A stretch of 64,000 nt of DNA from Ampelomyces quisqualis (lineage: Eukaryota; Ascomycota; Dothideomycetes; Pleosporales; Phaeosphaeriaceae), in contig JAGTXZ010000019.1 of the NCBI GenBank assembly GCA_018398575.1, positions 1,798,001 to 1,862,000 on the forward strand, read 5' to 3'. The notes under the pieces are model-generated. The model was not told where the DNA came from, made no database searches, and worked only from the letters and a program-made list of their open reading frames with translations. Position 1 is the stretch's first letter; every line of letters starts with the position of its first letter. Positions 12,001-21,408 of the stretch are shown here, piece after piece. Both the position numbers and the translations under genes were made by a program.

Positions 12001-12115
12001 CAAATGGCATCCCAAAACAGAAGTACGGGATCCCAATGGAGTGTCAGACGACCCTCCAACGCCGACCTTGCACCGCCCTTCACTGGTGCCCGAAGTCATC
12101 GATCTTAGCGACTAG
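9032..12115 (+). CDS. AT-hook and MIZ/SP-RING zinc-finger protein, putative SUMO E3 ligase
   Basis: A 1027-residue single-exon gene. Near the N-terminus two AT-hook cores (RRRGRPPK at about 54-61 and 82-89) sit in a 28-residue tandem repeat, suggesting minor-groove DNA binding. The middle (about 100-500) is Gln/Ser-rich and low in known domains. Residues about 725-890 resemble the PINIT-like region upstream of SP-RINGs (YSYFFFNGVPLEQRRK, LMKEGDNVLEVSVIADSS). At about 905-955 lies a MIZ/SP-RING finger with CDIPVRGRACLHNDCFDLET and, after a spacer, WRCPICNGDARPHHL, matching the PIAS/Siz cysteine-histidine pattern. The protein ends with EVIDLSD, a hydrophobic/acidic patch like a SUMO-interacting motif. 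It differs from classical Siz/PIAS by lacking a visible SAP domain, the AT-hooks perhaps replacing it. SUMO ligase activity is inferred. Confidence 0.8.
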   Translation: MAETNPADTAMSQTLNFALGNLGGRQKSWMHPNHPNPPSAPSDVLREPPHLPVRRRGRPPKTPSSPSAPSHLTHKPPHLPVRRRGRPPKNPTAQRQTVPAHTAEPTHQSIEPQPERHPPSNSTSPQLANVVTDAHQSGYHPSDITVFPSPTPSEENTRSAPLPDVCGRDGTPNVDFMSFTGLERADHVSETASGRSSANSVIREGYGPKRPSGDAGAQSEKRHRVGQSLQEQLSAATTRRPSASSRESAINASRRTSMQQTHVQQPNFEQVQSSRPLLQQQTPRSAQHAPPAEDPTNGLQHDSSWQAVAHPRDANTNFALDGTLYNIQPTWYTVQECWLVLHQFQATHHSALRQPQDKARFDVLKKATDAEDWTYLFMHQIYCMSTCCRSALPPDISFASSFTQALQVIQNVIDSNANLSPTVLKFFATYPYNFSEIMAKFPVALERRIRMFVSFISLSPNYAPLRASCQRRRFPPLPWEIVHYLGIDSPTFRRLLYISILRNIWQGSPQTARHAQYESHMVDLYQESEAEYYHRITLRAIEGRLDPLQTSQDNENDIRRWGVRWKQVIEKFEASLRQQGYAVTTSSAAMLPQVQQQLNNAQWLMRGPAASTTSRVHPSAISHFAQPNTRQPGTQPRMLEISNPAVLPLQPPTQQTMADVPLLPVPGFNLAQQRQPNPSRYSLHQAHLRSPMLRARGTTSPLYHFVQTYTMQPTRLSNANQSVDKWTFPFTAEMMQSIAPLILGQPYDVGERQVNARSKTFRLRCIKWPAQGCPDGYVWSCTDTSWIPYSYFFFNGVPLEQRRKVHHGKDLPIDITHLMKEGDNVLEVSVIADSSDTTFFKYLVAIECLGFISHDDIKSHCTGPGLISSKAVLADILKKLSESNEEDDIAVVQNNLTISLFDPFSSSKMCDIPVRGRACLHNDCFDLETFLSTRRRKGDVSAVDIWRCPICNGDARPHHLVTDGFLQDVKERLDAQGLSETRAIIVHRDGKWHPKTEVRDPNGVSDDPPTPTLHRPSLVPEVIDLSD
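9140..9307 (+). repeat. 84-bp coding tandem repeat, two copies, each with an AT-hook
   Basis: Two adjacent copies of an 84-bp unit (28 codons) at about 9140-9223 and 9224-9307. The block encoding PPHLPVRRRGRPPK is almost unchanged between copies, while the spacer has diverged. Confidence 0.85.
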
Positions 12116-12879
12116 AGTCATGGTACCGACTTATCTTCCTAACTTACACAATTTTCTGTCCTTGGTCTCGATTCATGGTGGTTTTGCTGTTTCAGTCGAC
12201 AGCCGGTTGAAAAGTTAGTGCGTTCTAGGCGAAAAGCATGTTCAGGAGTTCATATTAGAGGAGATACCCCATCAACGTGGAGACGAATTTCCTGATGTTC
12301 CATTACTCGGTAGTAAGAATGAAACGGCTCAGGCAGTCCTTTCCGATCACCACTAAAGAAGTACAAATATAAACAAAACTAGTGGATATCACACATTGAC
12401 CTTTCTACTGTTTTCCCTCATTCAATATTAGGCACATGCTGAGGCTTACTCATTCATCGCAATAACATACCAGACTAGCGTAAACGTCACAATGAGCATG
12501 CCAGGTCGACATACGAGGTGCTGCGAACGATGTTGCGTTCAAAATACGACGCATGCGGCGTCGAAGATATTGATTCTTTTATCTTGAGCTGGTCGGCAGC
12601 TTGTGCACCTAAGCAAGTCTGTTTGAAGCTTGACACTGGTATTGGACTTGGAAAAGTACCTCATGTCCATGGCGTTGGAGCTACTCGCGCCACGCACCAC
12701 CTCGCTTGAGCTCGGTGTCGAGCGCGAGGTAGACAGCTACCATAAACTTGTCGCTCTACACACGTTATTCGATTGAACTGCTAACGCATTCCCCCCTCCT
12801 CGCAAATCGACCTGGGGCTCATTGCTGGCTAAATACGACCGCTGCTGCTTCTACCAGACTCCACGTTTCTCTCACAGCT
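12116..12879. other. Intergenic region between the SP-RING and Maf genes
   Basis: 3' flank of the SP-RING gene and promoter of the Maf gene (764 bp). Moderately AT-rich at 12230-12480. No gene or repeat recognised. Confidence 0.5.
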
Positions 12880-13814
12880 ATGTCTAAGAGCCTGTTACCG
12901 TCGGAACCCCCACCACCCTACGAAGACGAGCCGGGCTCGAATGCGCTGAACACATCCGCTTCAGGCACATCTGGAGCGCGGAGAGCGCCTCCTGGGCCTC
13001 CGCCGCCGCTCAACCTGCCAGCGCTCAATGCACTGAGACGAGAACGGGTCGTGCTTGCATCTGCTTCGCCGCGGAGGAGACAGCTTCTAGCACAGGCAGG
13101 CAGCGCACCTGTCTTTTGTATGACGACATATAGATCTGATTTTGCGTAGATTGGTCTCACCAACATCGACGTCTGTCCGTCCAAATTCGCCGAAGACTTA
13201 CCGCACGAGCTCGGCGCGCTCAACTACGTCCTCGAAACCGCCTCGGCGAAAGCGCAAGAAGTATACCGTCGTGAAATCGACAACACAGAGCGCGGCGAGC
13301 CTGCCATCATCATCTCTGCAGACACGATTATAGTCAGCCACGCAGGGCGGATACTGGAGAAGCCGAGGGGCGAACAGGATCACGTCAATATGCTGAAGAT
13401 GCTGCGCGATCAAGTGGAACATAAAGTCATGACGGCTGTGGTGGTCATGAAGCCGTTGGAAAGCGCAGTTGAACCGGGTTACAGAATGGAGACACATGTC
13501 GAGGAGACAACGGTCAAGTTTGATGCGCATGGTAGGTTTGCTGTTCACCTCCACGGGAAAAGCCCACTAATCGTGATCAAGTCACGGACGAACTCATACT
13601 CGCATACGTGCGGACGCGCGACGGCAACGATAAAGCGGGTGGATATGGCATACAAACAGCAGGGTCTATCCTCATTGAAAAAATCGAAGGCGCGTACGAT
13701 AACGTCGTGGGGTTACCTCTGCGATCGACGCTGCGGTTGATAGAAAAGGTCATGGAGCCTGAGGAAGACGAGCTGGGTGGAGACATGTTTGTCGAAGAGG
13801 AGGACGAGGAGTAG
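12880..13814 (+). CDS. Maf-family nucleoside triphosphate pyrophosphatase
   Basis: Maf/HAM1-like house-cleaning enzyme that hydrolyses non-canonical or methylated nucleoside triphosphates to monophosphates. Exons 12880-13095, 13150-13531 and 13582-13814 give 276 residues. After a proline-rich start (SEPPPPYEDEP) comes the substrate-binding motif VVLASASPRRRQLLAQ. Splicing joins this to IGLTNIDVCPS and FAEDLP. The catalytic Asp block is AIIISADTIIV. The C-terminal YGIQTAGSILIEKIEGAYDN and VVGLPLRST are Maf signatures. Intron 2 (50 nt, GTAGGT...ATCAAG) is ordinary. Intron 1 gives the family sequence LLAQIGLTN only if it starts with GC (CAG/GCAGGC ... GCGTAG, 54 nt). An in-frame GT alternative at 13111 would be only 39 nt long and would insert AGSAP. 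The acidic tail (VEEEDEE) is extra. Confidence 0.9.
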
Positions 13815-14710
13815 GATCCCAATCGTCTTCAGCATCGCTTCCGGGCATATGGAAGACATGACACGTGAAGGTCTCGCGACCAGATACTGCCTCTACCACA
13901 GTACGAGCCTCGAGGGCGTGCCTCATGTTGTTGGACTATGTGTAATCAGTGCATCCTAACCGATGCCCCTGTTGTCCCGGCAAGGAGAGTGAGCTCAGAG
14001 CTGGGTCTCGCAACGCACTTCATCACCCACCGATGGCACGCCCGTGACAGCGCCAGGAGAAGAGAGTAGAGTCGCTGCGGAACGTCGTCCGTTCGGACCT
14101 ATTGTCGTATCGCGCGACCTCCGCCGGTCCTTGATTATCCAATGGCCACACTTCCATGTCAGGAACTTTTTGACAAACTTGCGCGCCGCATGTCAGAATG
14201 TAATCCTGTGCGTTGGGCAACTCGCGGGCGCTTGGCCTAAGCGGGGAGAATGGCTGGAAAGGTTAGGTCACAAGATGCCCCTCCATTACTAATCCAGACC
14301 CCCGCTTGCCGAGGCTCAGCCTTACCCGCTTGATTGGACTGGATTTGTCGTCACCGCTGCGGCGCTGCCGGATCCAACACTGCTCGCCGCTTTCTGGCCG
14401 ATGTCCTGGGGCTCATGCCTACGTGTTGCATCGGCGGGGTGGGTTTCCTGGGCCGCTGTCATGGCGGTGCGGCCGTTTGAGGATCGGGATGATGCAATGT
14501 GTGTGTTTGGCCGGCGGACGAAAATTGTTCATTTACAAGCTAGATCTGCTGGTGGGGGAGGTATATGTATGTGCCGTGAGCTGCTGTTTTCTAGTCGGGT
14601 ATCTCGAGTCAATTGGGGTTTGATTACATTTCTCATAAAATTGCAATTCTTCCCCCTACTACTACTACTACTGCTTCATTGCATACCTACAGACCACAGA
14701 CACATTCAAG
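13815..14710. other. Intergenic region upstream of the MDR oxidoreductase
   Basis: 896 bp with no supported gene. A short TAC/ACT trinucleotide run lies at about 14657-14672, just ahead of the oxidoreductase start. Confidence 0.5.
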
Positions 14711-15778
14711 ATGGTTCAGAACAAGGGCTTTATTTTCAAGAAGGTGCCTGAGGGCTGGCCCAAGGCCGGCGAAGACATAGTCGTCGAGTCTCGCGACATC
14801 GACCTCGACCAACAACTCCCCGAAGGCGGTCTTCTCGTCAAGAACTTCTATGCATCCTTCGACCCCTACCAGCGCGGCCGCATGCGCGCCCCCGAAACGA
14901 AGTCCTACTCTCCACCATTCGAGCTCGGAAAGCCCATGACCAACCGCTCCATCTTCAAAGTCGTCAAGTCCAACACAGACAAATACCAAAAAGGCGATGT
15001 GCTCATCAGCAACGGCGTCACGCCTATCGAAGAGTACTCCGTCTTGGACCAAGCCACAGTCGCACAAGTAACCAAGCTCGAAAACCCCTACAACCTCGAC
15101 CCAAAACACTTCCTCGGCGCGCTAGGCATGCCCGGCCTAACCGCATGGTCGTCGCTGTACGAAATCGGCGCGCCCAAAAAAGGCGAAACAATCTACATAT
15201 CCGCGGCCTCTGGCGCCGTAGGCCAACTCGTAGGCCAACTCGCCAAACACGCCGGCCTCCGCGTCATCGGCAGCGTCGGCACAGACGCCAAACTCTCCTT
15301 CATCACCGCCTCGCTCGGCTTCCACGCCGGCTTCAACTACCGCGCGGAATCTCCCGCCGACGCCCTCGCCCGCCTCGCCCCAAACGGCATAGACATCTAC
15401 TACGACAACGTCGGCGGCGAACAACTCGCCGCCGCGCTCAACGCGATGAACAATTTCGGCCGTGTCGTCGCGTGCGGCATGGTGTCGCAGTACAACGTGC
15501 GGCCTGCGGAGCTGTATCCGATTCGGAATTTGATGAGTGTTGTTGCCAAGCGGTTGACGATTCGCGGGTTTATTGTGGGCGATGAGAATATGGGGCCGAG
15601 GTATGCCAAGGAGCATCAGGAGAAGCTGCAGAAGTGGTTGAGTGAGGGCTCGTTCAAGGCGACGGTTAGTGTTACCGAGGGGATTGATAATGCGCCAGAA
15701 GGGTTTTTGGGTATGTTGAGTGGGAAGAATTTTGGCAAGGCGGTGCTGCAGATTGCCGATTTGGACAAGGATGAGTAG
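14711..15778 (+). CDS. Zinc-independent MDR NADP-dependent oxidoreductase (prostaglandin-reductase-like)
   Basis: A 355-residue single-exon medium-chain dehydrogenase/reductase of the leukotriene B4 12-hydroxydehydrogenase / alkenal reductase group. These enzymes reduce alpha,beta-unsaturated carbonyls with NADPH in the cytosol. The N-terminal GroES-like half contains YASFDPYQRGRM, a group signature that lacks the zinc ligands of alcohol dehydrogenases. The Rossmann motif is ISAASGAVGQLVGQLAKHAG at about 163-182. IDIYYDNVGGE and GRVVACGMVSQYN follow, then the substrate-loop stretch RLTIRGFIVGDE. Length is normal for the family. Codons in the middle are strongly C-ending, which leaves a long open frame on the opposite strand (15137-15862) that is only a shadow. 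The natural substrate is unknown. Confidence 0.9.
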   Translation: MVQNKGFIFKKVPEGWPKAGEDIVVESRDIDLDQQLPEGGLLVKNFYASFDPYQRGRMRAPETKSYSPPFELGKPMTNRSIFKVVKSNTDKYQKGDVLISNGVTPIEEYSVLDQATVAQVTKLENPYNLDPKHFLGALGMPGLTAWSSLYEIGAPKKGETIYISAASGAVGQLVGQLAKHAGLRVIGSVGTDAKLSFITASLGFHAGFNYRAESPADALARLAPNGIDIYYDNVGGEQLAAALNAMNNFGRVVACGMVSQYNVRPAELYPIRNLMSVVAKRLTIRGFIVGDENMGPRYAKEHQEKLQKWLSEGSFKATVSVTEGIDNAPEGFLGMLSGKNFGKAVLQIADLDKDE

Positions 15779-16507
15779 GGCGTACTGTGATACCAGAGGC
15801 CTTCGATACGAGTGCCTACAATCAAGACGACTTGACAACAGTACCATTTCAAACAAAAACAAGATTCATCTTGTTGATGTCGCATACTACCTCCATCCTT
15901 CCAAGGAACGTTCCACTTTTCATCCAAAGCATGAATTCAGCACTGTGACACGACGTCATACAATTCAAGGCACGGCGTGGTTTCAAATCTTTCCATATTC
16001 GCAACTTTTAGCTTCGATATTACTGAACATGGCCTCTTTTGTTCGACCTCCAATTCCAGCATATGCACTTATCAACGAATTACCCACCACTAATGTGGTA
16101 AACAATACAGAAAAGGTGCCAGAGACTGCGCGTTGTAGCTAGAACTCTGCAGTGAGGGACGTGTGCCGTAGTATGCATCCCAATCCAAGGTCTGCTGTCC
16201 AGACGCTTCTGGAGCTCTTTCCGACGCCCCTTGAACACCACGCAATGCAAGTTGACAAAGGAAAACAGAACAATTGCTCAAGTAAGAACTCTCCTGAAGA
16301 GCGCGCTGGGGTCCATCGCCCCCAGCTGAACTTTTGATGTGCAGCCTCACGGCATTGGCCAATGGGTCCAGTTGTAACACACTCGGGCTGTGTGTTGGTC
16401 GCAGCGGATGCTGGAAGCTGATCAAGACTCCTGTACACGTCAGTCTCCGATCCAAGCATCGGCGATCGAGCTTACTCACATTATGCCATCGATAGCTTTC
16501 GCCACGA
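15779..16507. other. Convergent intergenic region
   Basis: 729 bp between the 3' ends of the oxidoreductase gene (+) and the large membrane-protein gene (-). No gene or repeat recognised. Confidence 0.5.
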
Positions 16508-19500
16508 CTACGCCAAGCCAAGTGCATGAGCTACGATGATTGGTACGATGATTGCGGTGACCACCCCGACATTAACAGCGATGCCAGCGATGAGAGCAAC
16601 CTTCTTTGATTTGTTCGTGCAATGGCCGAGTTCACCTTTGGTGATTGATATCATGAGCGAGTCACCCCAGAAGCGATAAAGGATGATGCATGGCGGGAGG
16701 AAGCAGAAACAAGCCAAGATCGCCCATGACAGCTTGCGGCGACGCTCTTCGTCTTCTGGATTGCTGGCGCGTTCGGGACACAGGAGATGAGGCGAATGTT
16801 GATGAGCGATGAGTGTTCGTGCAACCGGAAGTGTTCCGACGCTGATTTGAGGGCGAAGGGGCGTATTCGTATCGCTTGTCGAGGGACGTTCACTTCCTCC
16901 CATGAAGCGTGAGAAGTTTGTGTCAGCACTAGACAGCCTCTTCCGAGCCACCTCAGAAGCAAGCTTCATCTGCCTGAGCTTCGTTTGCCCCTTGACGGAA
17001 GGACGACGAAGCTTGCCTTGCGCACTTTGAAAGGTCGTGGAGCTACGCATGGAATGGCGGTGGCTCGCTCCAGCAATGGGTGATGTCTCTACGACTGGCT
17101 CCAGCTCGGTCGGTCGAGGGAAAAGCGTGATCTGAGATGGGGTACGCTCAAACTCTGACTCTGCGGGTGGTGGGGACTGGTATATCTTGGTGACACTACC
17201 AGTCACGGCGAACGGCGTTGCGTAGAATCCAGGATACTTGGCTGAATGGAACCCTTGACCGGTAGCGCTCGAGGTGAAAGGACTACTAGTGTCCGCCACA
17301 CTGCTGCCTGTCTCGTTCATACCTGTGCCTTGCGGTGTGCCTGTTAAATTGCCGTTTGGGCCAATGAAACACATCTTCTCAAAGGTATTCTCACGCTGTA
17401 TGGCGCTATGCATATCAAAAGGGTTTCCTGGAGAGCTAGACATCGGATAGGCGTATCTGTGCGTGGATCCACGTCTGTCGTCAATAATGATATTATCATT
17501 GGGGCCCGAAGCAAGTAGCTCTTCTGTCTCTTTGTCGCTAAACGCATATCGATCCGTGCATGGCGCGACACCATACTTTCCAGCTGGCGTCTTATCGAGA
17601 TGCGGAGAAGTACGCAGAACAGGCACCGTCGAGGATGCTGGAGGGCTAGAAGCCAAGTGAGAATTAGGAGTCTGAGGACCGGTGTTGGTCTTCCCTTGTG
17701 GTCGCAGTTGTGGGGGTGACGAGCTGAATGGATTGTAATGAGCTCGGATGGGGCTCGGGTGACTGTATATCGAAGGTCCTCGCGAGTGATTGTAGTCGAT
17801 CCAGGACGGCAACGAGCCAGTTGAGTTCAACCCCAAGCTATTGCGAGTGCTATCACTGCTGCTGTAGTCTGCAATGCTATCAAGAGAATCGCGTATGCCT
17901 TGGCTGTTTCCTGCGACGGATTCCCAGTCATTGAGAGAATTGATACCAGCACTTTTACGAATCTCAACACCTTGTGCACTCGCTCTCTTGGCAATGAGCT
18001 GACTACCTGAGCTTCTCCTGGCCCACATCGCTGGTATTCCTGTTTCTGGACGTTGCTGTTCGTCGGACGCACGTCGGAAGATGTCATCAGCGTGGTCTAA
18101 TGCCTCTTGTGGGGTGTGTAGGCCGGGCGAGACAGCAACCCTCGATTCCGACGGAGCAGTCTCTATAGGTGTGACACCCGGTTGCGAGTACGATGATGAT
18201 GTCTGAAGCCCATGGTTGAACTGAGGCGGTACCAAGTCATCTGAAGGCGGCATCTGCAGCAGATTTTGAGTGTCGCCATAGGAGTAGGACGAACGGTTGG
18301 TGAACATTTCAGATTGCTCGGGGAGGCCGAAGCCGGGTTGTTCTTCGTGATGTGAAAATGGTGGCGCTAGAGGAAGTGGTTCACGTGGAGGCACCCCGGC
18401 ACTTCTGGACATTGTAGGTTTTCGCGCCAGAGTAAGTTGCACTGCTTGCGTACGGGCTCCAGCATAGTCGTGTTCATTATTCTCCATGTCGTAATCCAGG
18501 CTGAACTGGAATTGACCAAAACCTGACGAGCCTCTTGTTTCTCGCGGCCGGTCCATCGATGCCAATTGATCATTCGGGTATGCTTGACGCCCAGTAGCCT
18601 CATGGCTTTGTAAAGACAAAGTATTCTCCGTGACGGCGTTGGGGTCATATTGGTCGATGATCTTACTAATAGTGTCCGTCTTGCCCTGGTATGCCGAGCC
18701 GTACATCTCTCGAGATAAAGGCTTCGAGGTCCGACGGCTACTGGTAGTGTAACCATAGAGACTATCCTGATTGTAGTCATTGGCAAAGCTGCTTGCGTCC
18801 AGGCCACTGTATCGCACGAAAGGGTTGCTTTGGCGAGCTCCCATGAGACTCTGTTGGTAGGTTGACTGACGTCGCCCGTCACCCGTATAAATTGACGAGC
18901 TCGGATAGATCGAATCCAGGTCATCGTAGTAAGGGCGAGAGAGAAGATGTCCTTCGGACATGGAGACTCGCGCGTCGCCAACCCGTCCCATTTGAGTCGA
19001 GTAGTCGTCGCTTGGTATCAGAGAAGCCAGGGGCTCAGAGTCATAACGCTGGACGGAGTGTCTCACGGGTTGCTCAACCTCGTTGTCTCCATCTATCTCA
19101 GGAGACATAGGGCTGATGGGAGTGCTAGGGGAGGTTTCATGGATAGGAAAGTACGCAGACTGCGGCATCGAGATGTACGTATCCTGAGGCGGCCTGGTAG
19201 ATTTGTCGTCCCTACCGAGCGAGGCTCGGAGTATGTTGGGGGCGCAGAGTTCCTGCAGCTCACGACCATGTTCCTTCTGCTTTTCGCGCGTGTTCCCAAG
19301 CTTGTTTGTTAAAGTGCGGCTAAGTTGCTTGAGTGAAAATCGAGAATCGGGTGGTGCTTTTTGCACAGCTAGTGGAGGTGGTGCAAAGTCGGATTCTGGA
19401 CTATACATCGGAGAAGTATACGCCGACGAGTCTGGGCTTATGGCCGCAGGAGTCGGCGGTTGAGGGAGGTCCAGATTTGAGCCAGTGGAGGAAATATCTG

Positions 19501-20566
19501 TGCGCCTCAAGATGCCCGCATGAGCAGTAGTGAAGTCACCGTAGAGGGCTCTTTTGGGCGCCATCTGATTGCAATTAGTCTTGCTACCTGTCAGATTGTC
19601 GAAAATGCCTACCTCTGCAAGATCAAAAAATGGCTCTGCGGATGAGTGTACAGCCAAGTACTCGCTTGAGTCAAAGTCCCTCGATGGAGTGACGATGTCG
19701 TGAAGTAGCAAAGAGTCGTGAGGGTTGACAAGATCAAAGGATGCGCCGCGGTAGTGAAGAGTCGCCGGAGTTGCCGGTGGTGTTGCAGGGGCGGTGGACG
19801 CGTAGCTGAGCGCGTTTATGCGGGCGCGCTCGCTTTCATCGTGAGGCGGCGAGAAGGACTGGTCTGTGAGCTGGGGCGGCTTTGGAAAGCGCGACAGTGA
19901 GAAGGTTGAGGTCGTGTGCGGGGTGGGCGTGCCGCTAGAATGCGAATTTTCTCCGGAAAAGTCCAAAGGAGTCGCAAGGTGCGGGCGATGCGGGAGGTTG
20001 GGCTTCACGATTGCAAGGTGGGGAGGGGGAAGCGAGCCTGTGACGGCAGGCGGCTTTGGGAGCCTTTTTCGCGTTTTGAAGTGACTTACCCTGCCAGCTG
20101 AATTTGATGTGGAAATGCTTGATACGCTGCCACCTTGTGGTCGAGGCTCAGCGGATTGAGCTCGAGCAAGCTGGTCGGCCAGCAGTTGCTGCTGAAAAGG
20201 CGATGGGTGCGAATGGAGTTGTTGTGCAGATTGAGATACGTGCAAGGGCCGCAAAGGCGCTCGCGAGGCTGAGTTGGTCAATAGCAGAGGAGTGTCGCGC
20301 TGAACGGGATTCAGAGCGGGCGCTGCCGCTTTTCGTCGCAAGGTTTTGCCCGGGGGCGTTGCCGTCCGCGAGCTTGGGGTGTGCAATTGCTTGCGATACT
20401 CGTGGAGAGAGAGCGTTTGGATAGGAGTGCGAGACGATGCCGACGAGGTGACCGAGTGGTGTGGCGAGTGTACTGGCGTTATGGGTGCCGTGTTTTGAAC
20501 GTTCGTTTGCGGGGTGGCCCCGCCAGACATTCGAGGTGAATGCGAGCTGAGCACGTATGTCTCCAT
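16508..20566 (-). CDS. Large Ser/Pro-rich protein with two C-terminal membrane segments, function unknown
   Basis: A 1352-residue single-exon gene starting at the ATG at 20566. About 1250 residues are low-complexity, rich in Ser, Pro, Thr and Tyr, with no recognised domain, which suggests a long disordered cytoplasmic region. The C-terminus is compact and hydrophobic. One segment is LSWAILACFCFLPPCIILYR, then a basic stretch, then VALIAGIAVNVGVVTAIIVP. The pattern suggests a tail- or hairpin-anchored membrane protein, and similar proteins are common but uncharacterised in filamentous ascomycetes. A GTAAGT on the coding strand near 20090 could be mistaken for a donor, but the nearest CAG acceptor would shift the frame. 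Phosphorylation-based regulation is likely from composition only. Confidence 0.8.
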   Translation of the reverse strand: METYVLSSHSPRMSGGATPQTNVQNTAPITPVHSPHHSVTSSASSRTPIQTLSLHEYRKQLHTPSSRTATPPGKTLRRKAAAPALNPVQRDTPLLLTNSASRAPLRPLHVSQSAQQLHSHPSPFQQQLLADQLARAQSAEPRPQGGSVSSISTSNSAGRVSHFKTRKRLPKPPAVTGSLPPPHLAIVKPNLPHRPHLATPLDFSGENSHSSGTPTPHTTSTFSLSRFPKPPQLTDQSFSPPHDESERARINALSYASTAPATPPATPATLHYRGASFDLVNPHDSLLLHDIVTPSRDFDSSEYLAVHSSAEPFFDLAEVGIFDNLTGSKTNCNQMAPKRALYGDFTTAHAGILRRTDISSTGSNLDLPQPPTPAAISPDSSAYTSPMYSPESDFAPPPLAVQKAPPDSRFSLKQLSRTLTNKLGNTREKQKEHGRELQELCAPNILRASLGRDDKSTRPPQDTYISMPQSAYFPIHETSPSTPISPMSPEIDGDNEVEQPVRHSVQRYDSEPLASLIPSDDYSTQMGRVGDARVSMSEGHLLSRPYYDDLDSIYPSSSIYTGDGRRQSTYQQSLMGARQSNPFVRYSGLDASSFANDYNQDSLYGYTTSSRRTSKPLSREMYGSAYQGKTDTISKIIDQYDPNAVTENTLSLQSHEATGRQAYPNDQLASMDRPRETRGSSGFGQFQFSLDYDMENNEHDYAGARTQAVQLTLARKPTMSRSAGVPPREPLPLAPPFSHHEEQPGFGLPEQSEMFTNRSSYSYGDTQNLLQMPPSDDLVPPQFNHGLQTSSSYSQPGVTPIETAPSESRVAVSPGLHTPQEALDHADDIFRRASDEQQRPETGIPAMWARRSSGSQLIAKRASAQGVEIRKSAGINSLNDWESVAGNSQGIRDSLDSIADYSSSDSTRNSLGLNSTGSLPSWIDYNHSRGPSIYSHPSPIRAHYNPFSSSPPQLRPQGKTNTGPQTPNSHLASSPPASSTVPVLRTSPHLDKTPAGKYGVAPCTDRYAFSDKETEELLASGPNDNIIIDDRRGSTHRYAYPMSSSPGNPFDMHSAIQRENTFEKMCFIGPNGNLTGTPQGTGMNETGSSVADTSSPFTSSATGQGFHSAKYPGFYATPFAVTGSVTKIYQSPPPAESEFERTPSQITLFPRPTELEPVVETSPIAGASHRHSMRSSTTFQSAQGKLRRPSVKGQTKLRQMKLASEVARKRLSSADTNFSRFMGGSERPSTSDTNTPLRPQISVGTLPVARTLIAHQHSPHLLCPERASNPEDEERRRKLSWAILACFCFLPPCIILYRFWGDSLMISITKGELGHCTNKSKKVALIAGIAVNVGVVTAIIVPIIVAHALGLA

Positions 20567-21408
20567 GGCTGCGATTGGTGTGCCGTTGTCCGAAGTGAAC
20601 AGGGCCCGGAGCAGCTTGCTTTCACCCTCTGGTTCTGTCTTTTGCAGGGGAAATCTCCAACCTGAGCTCTATCGGATACATGGCGAGGCCTGCGCCATGG
20701 GCAAGAGGGCGGTGGTTGAATTGGCAGATACAGTGAGTGGGAAGCGCGGGATGAAGAGCTGTTGGAAAGCGTGGGTGTGAAATTGTGAATATTACTATTA
20801 CGCGCGACCGAAGCCAGCAGGAAGAGGAGAAAAGAAACGGGTCCGTCCGCCCGCCGAGGAAGAGGAAGCAGAAGGAACGATGCACAAGAAGGCGGAAGCG
20901 TGGAAGGCACGATGGGCCTGGCAGCAGCAGCAGCAGCAAGACCAGAGATGACGGAGAACAACAAAAGACCAATCCTAGCCCAAGAAACAGCGCGTCCGAC
21001 CTGCTCGACCTCCTCGACGTACTCGACCCAAAGTCACCACATGCACACGGCGCGCCATGGCTCATTGCACGTCCCGGGCTGCCGTGTGCGAGGAGAGCGC
21101 GATGCAGCGTCGTGGGTGGACGTGGTCTGAAATGGCCCTGCTTGGCGTGCTGGCCGGCCAGCCAACCACGGCGCTGAAGGAATGTGCCCCCGGGTGTACT
21201 TCGTACCTAGCTGCCACTGCCCGTCATCGCCCATCTCGCTGCGCCGACGTTGCACTGCCAATCAGCCACGCAAGCACGTCCGCCTTGTCTGAGTGTCTCC
21301 CGTCGATGGTGGCCTTGGAGGTATCTCGTCTGCCCTCGTTGGTGGAACTACGCCGCATCTGGCCTAGGGGCGAGCGCTTCGTATCTCCGGCCCCTTATCA
21401 GCGCGCGC
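20567..21408. promoter_or_regulatory. Promoter region of the large membrane-protein gene
   Basis: Left part of the divergent region between the membrane-protein gene (-) and urease (+). It includes a short CAG run at about 20921-20938. Overlapping open frames on both strands are short and lack domains, so I call no gene. Confidence 0.4.
21397..21405. repeat. Putative target-site duplication, left copy
   Basis: ATCAGCGCG, repeated in direct orientation at 21822-21830 immediately beyond the right end of the inverted-repeat element. Confidence 0.55.

Noticed and set aside
15137..15862. Long minus-strand open frame (241 codons) under the MDR oxidoreductase
   Set aside because: It is antisense to a well-supported enzyme gene and results from C-biased third positions; no domain seen.
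20040..20095. Possible intron (GTAAGT donor) near the start of the large membrane-protein gene
   Set aside because: The nearest CAG acceptor gives a 52-nt intron that shifts the frame, while the unspliced frame stays open for more than 1100 further codons.
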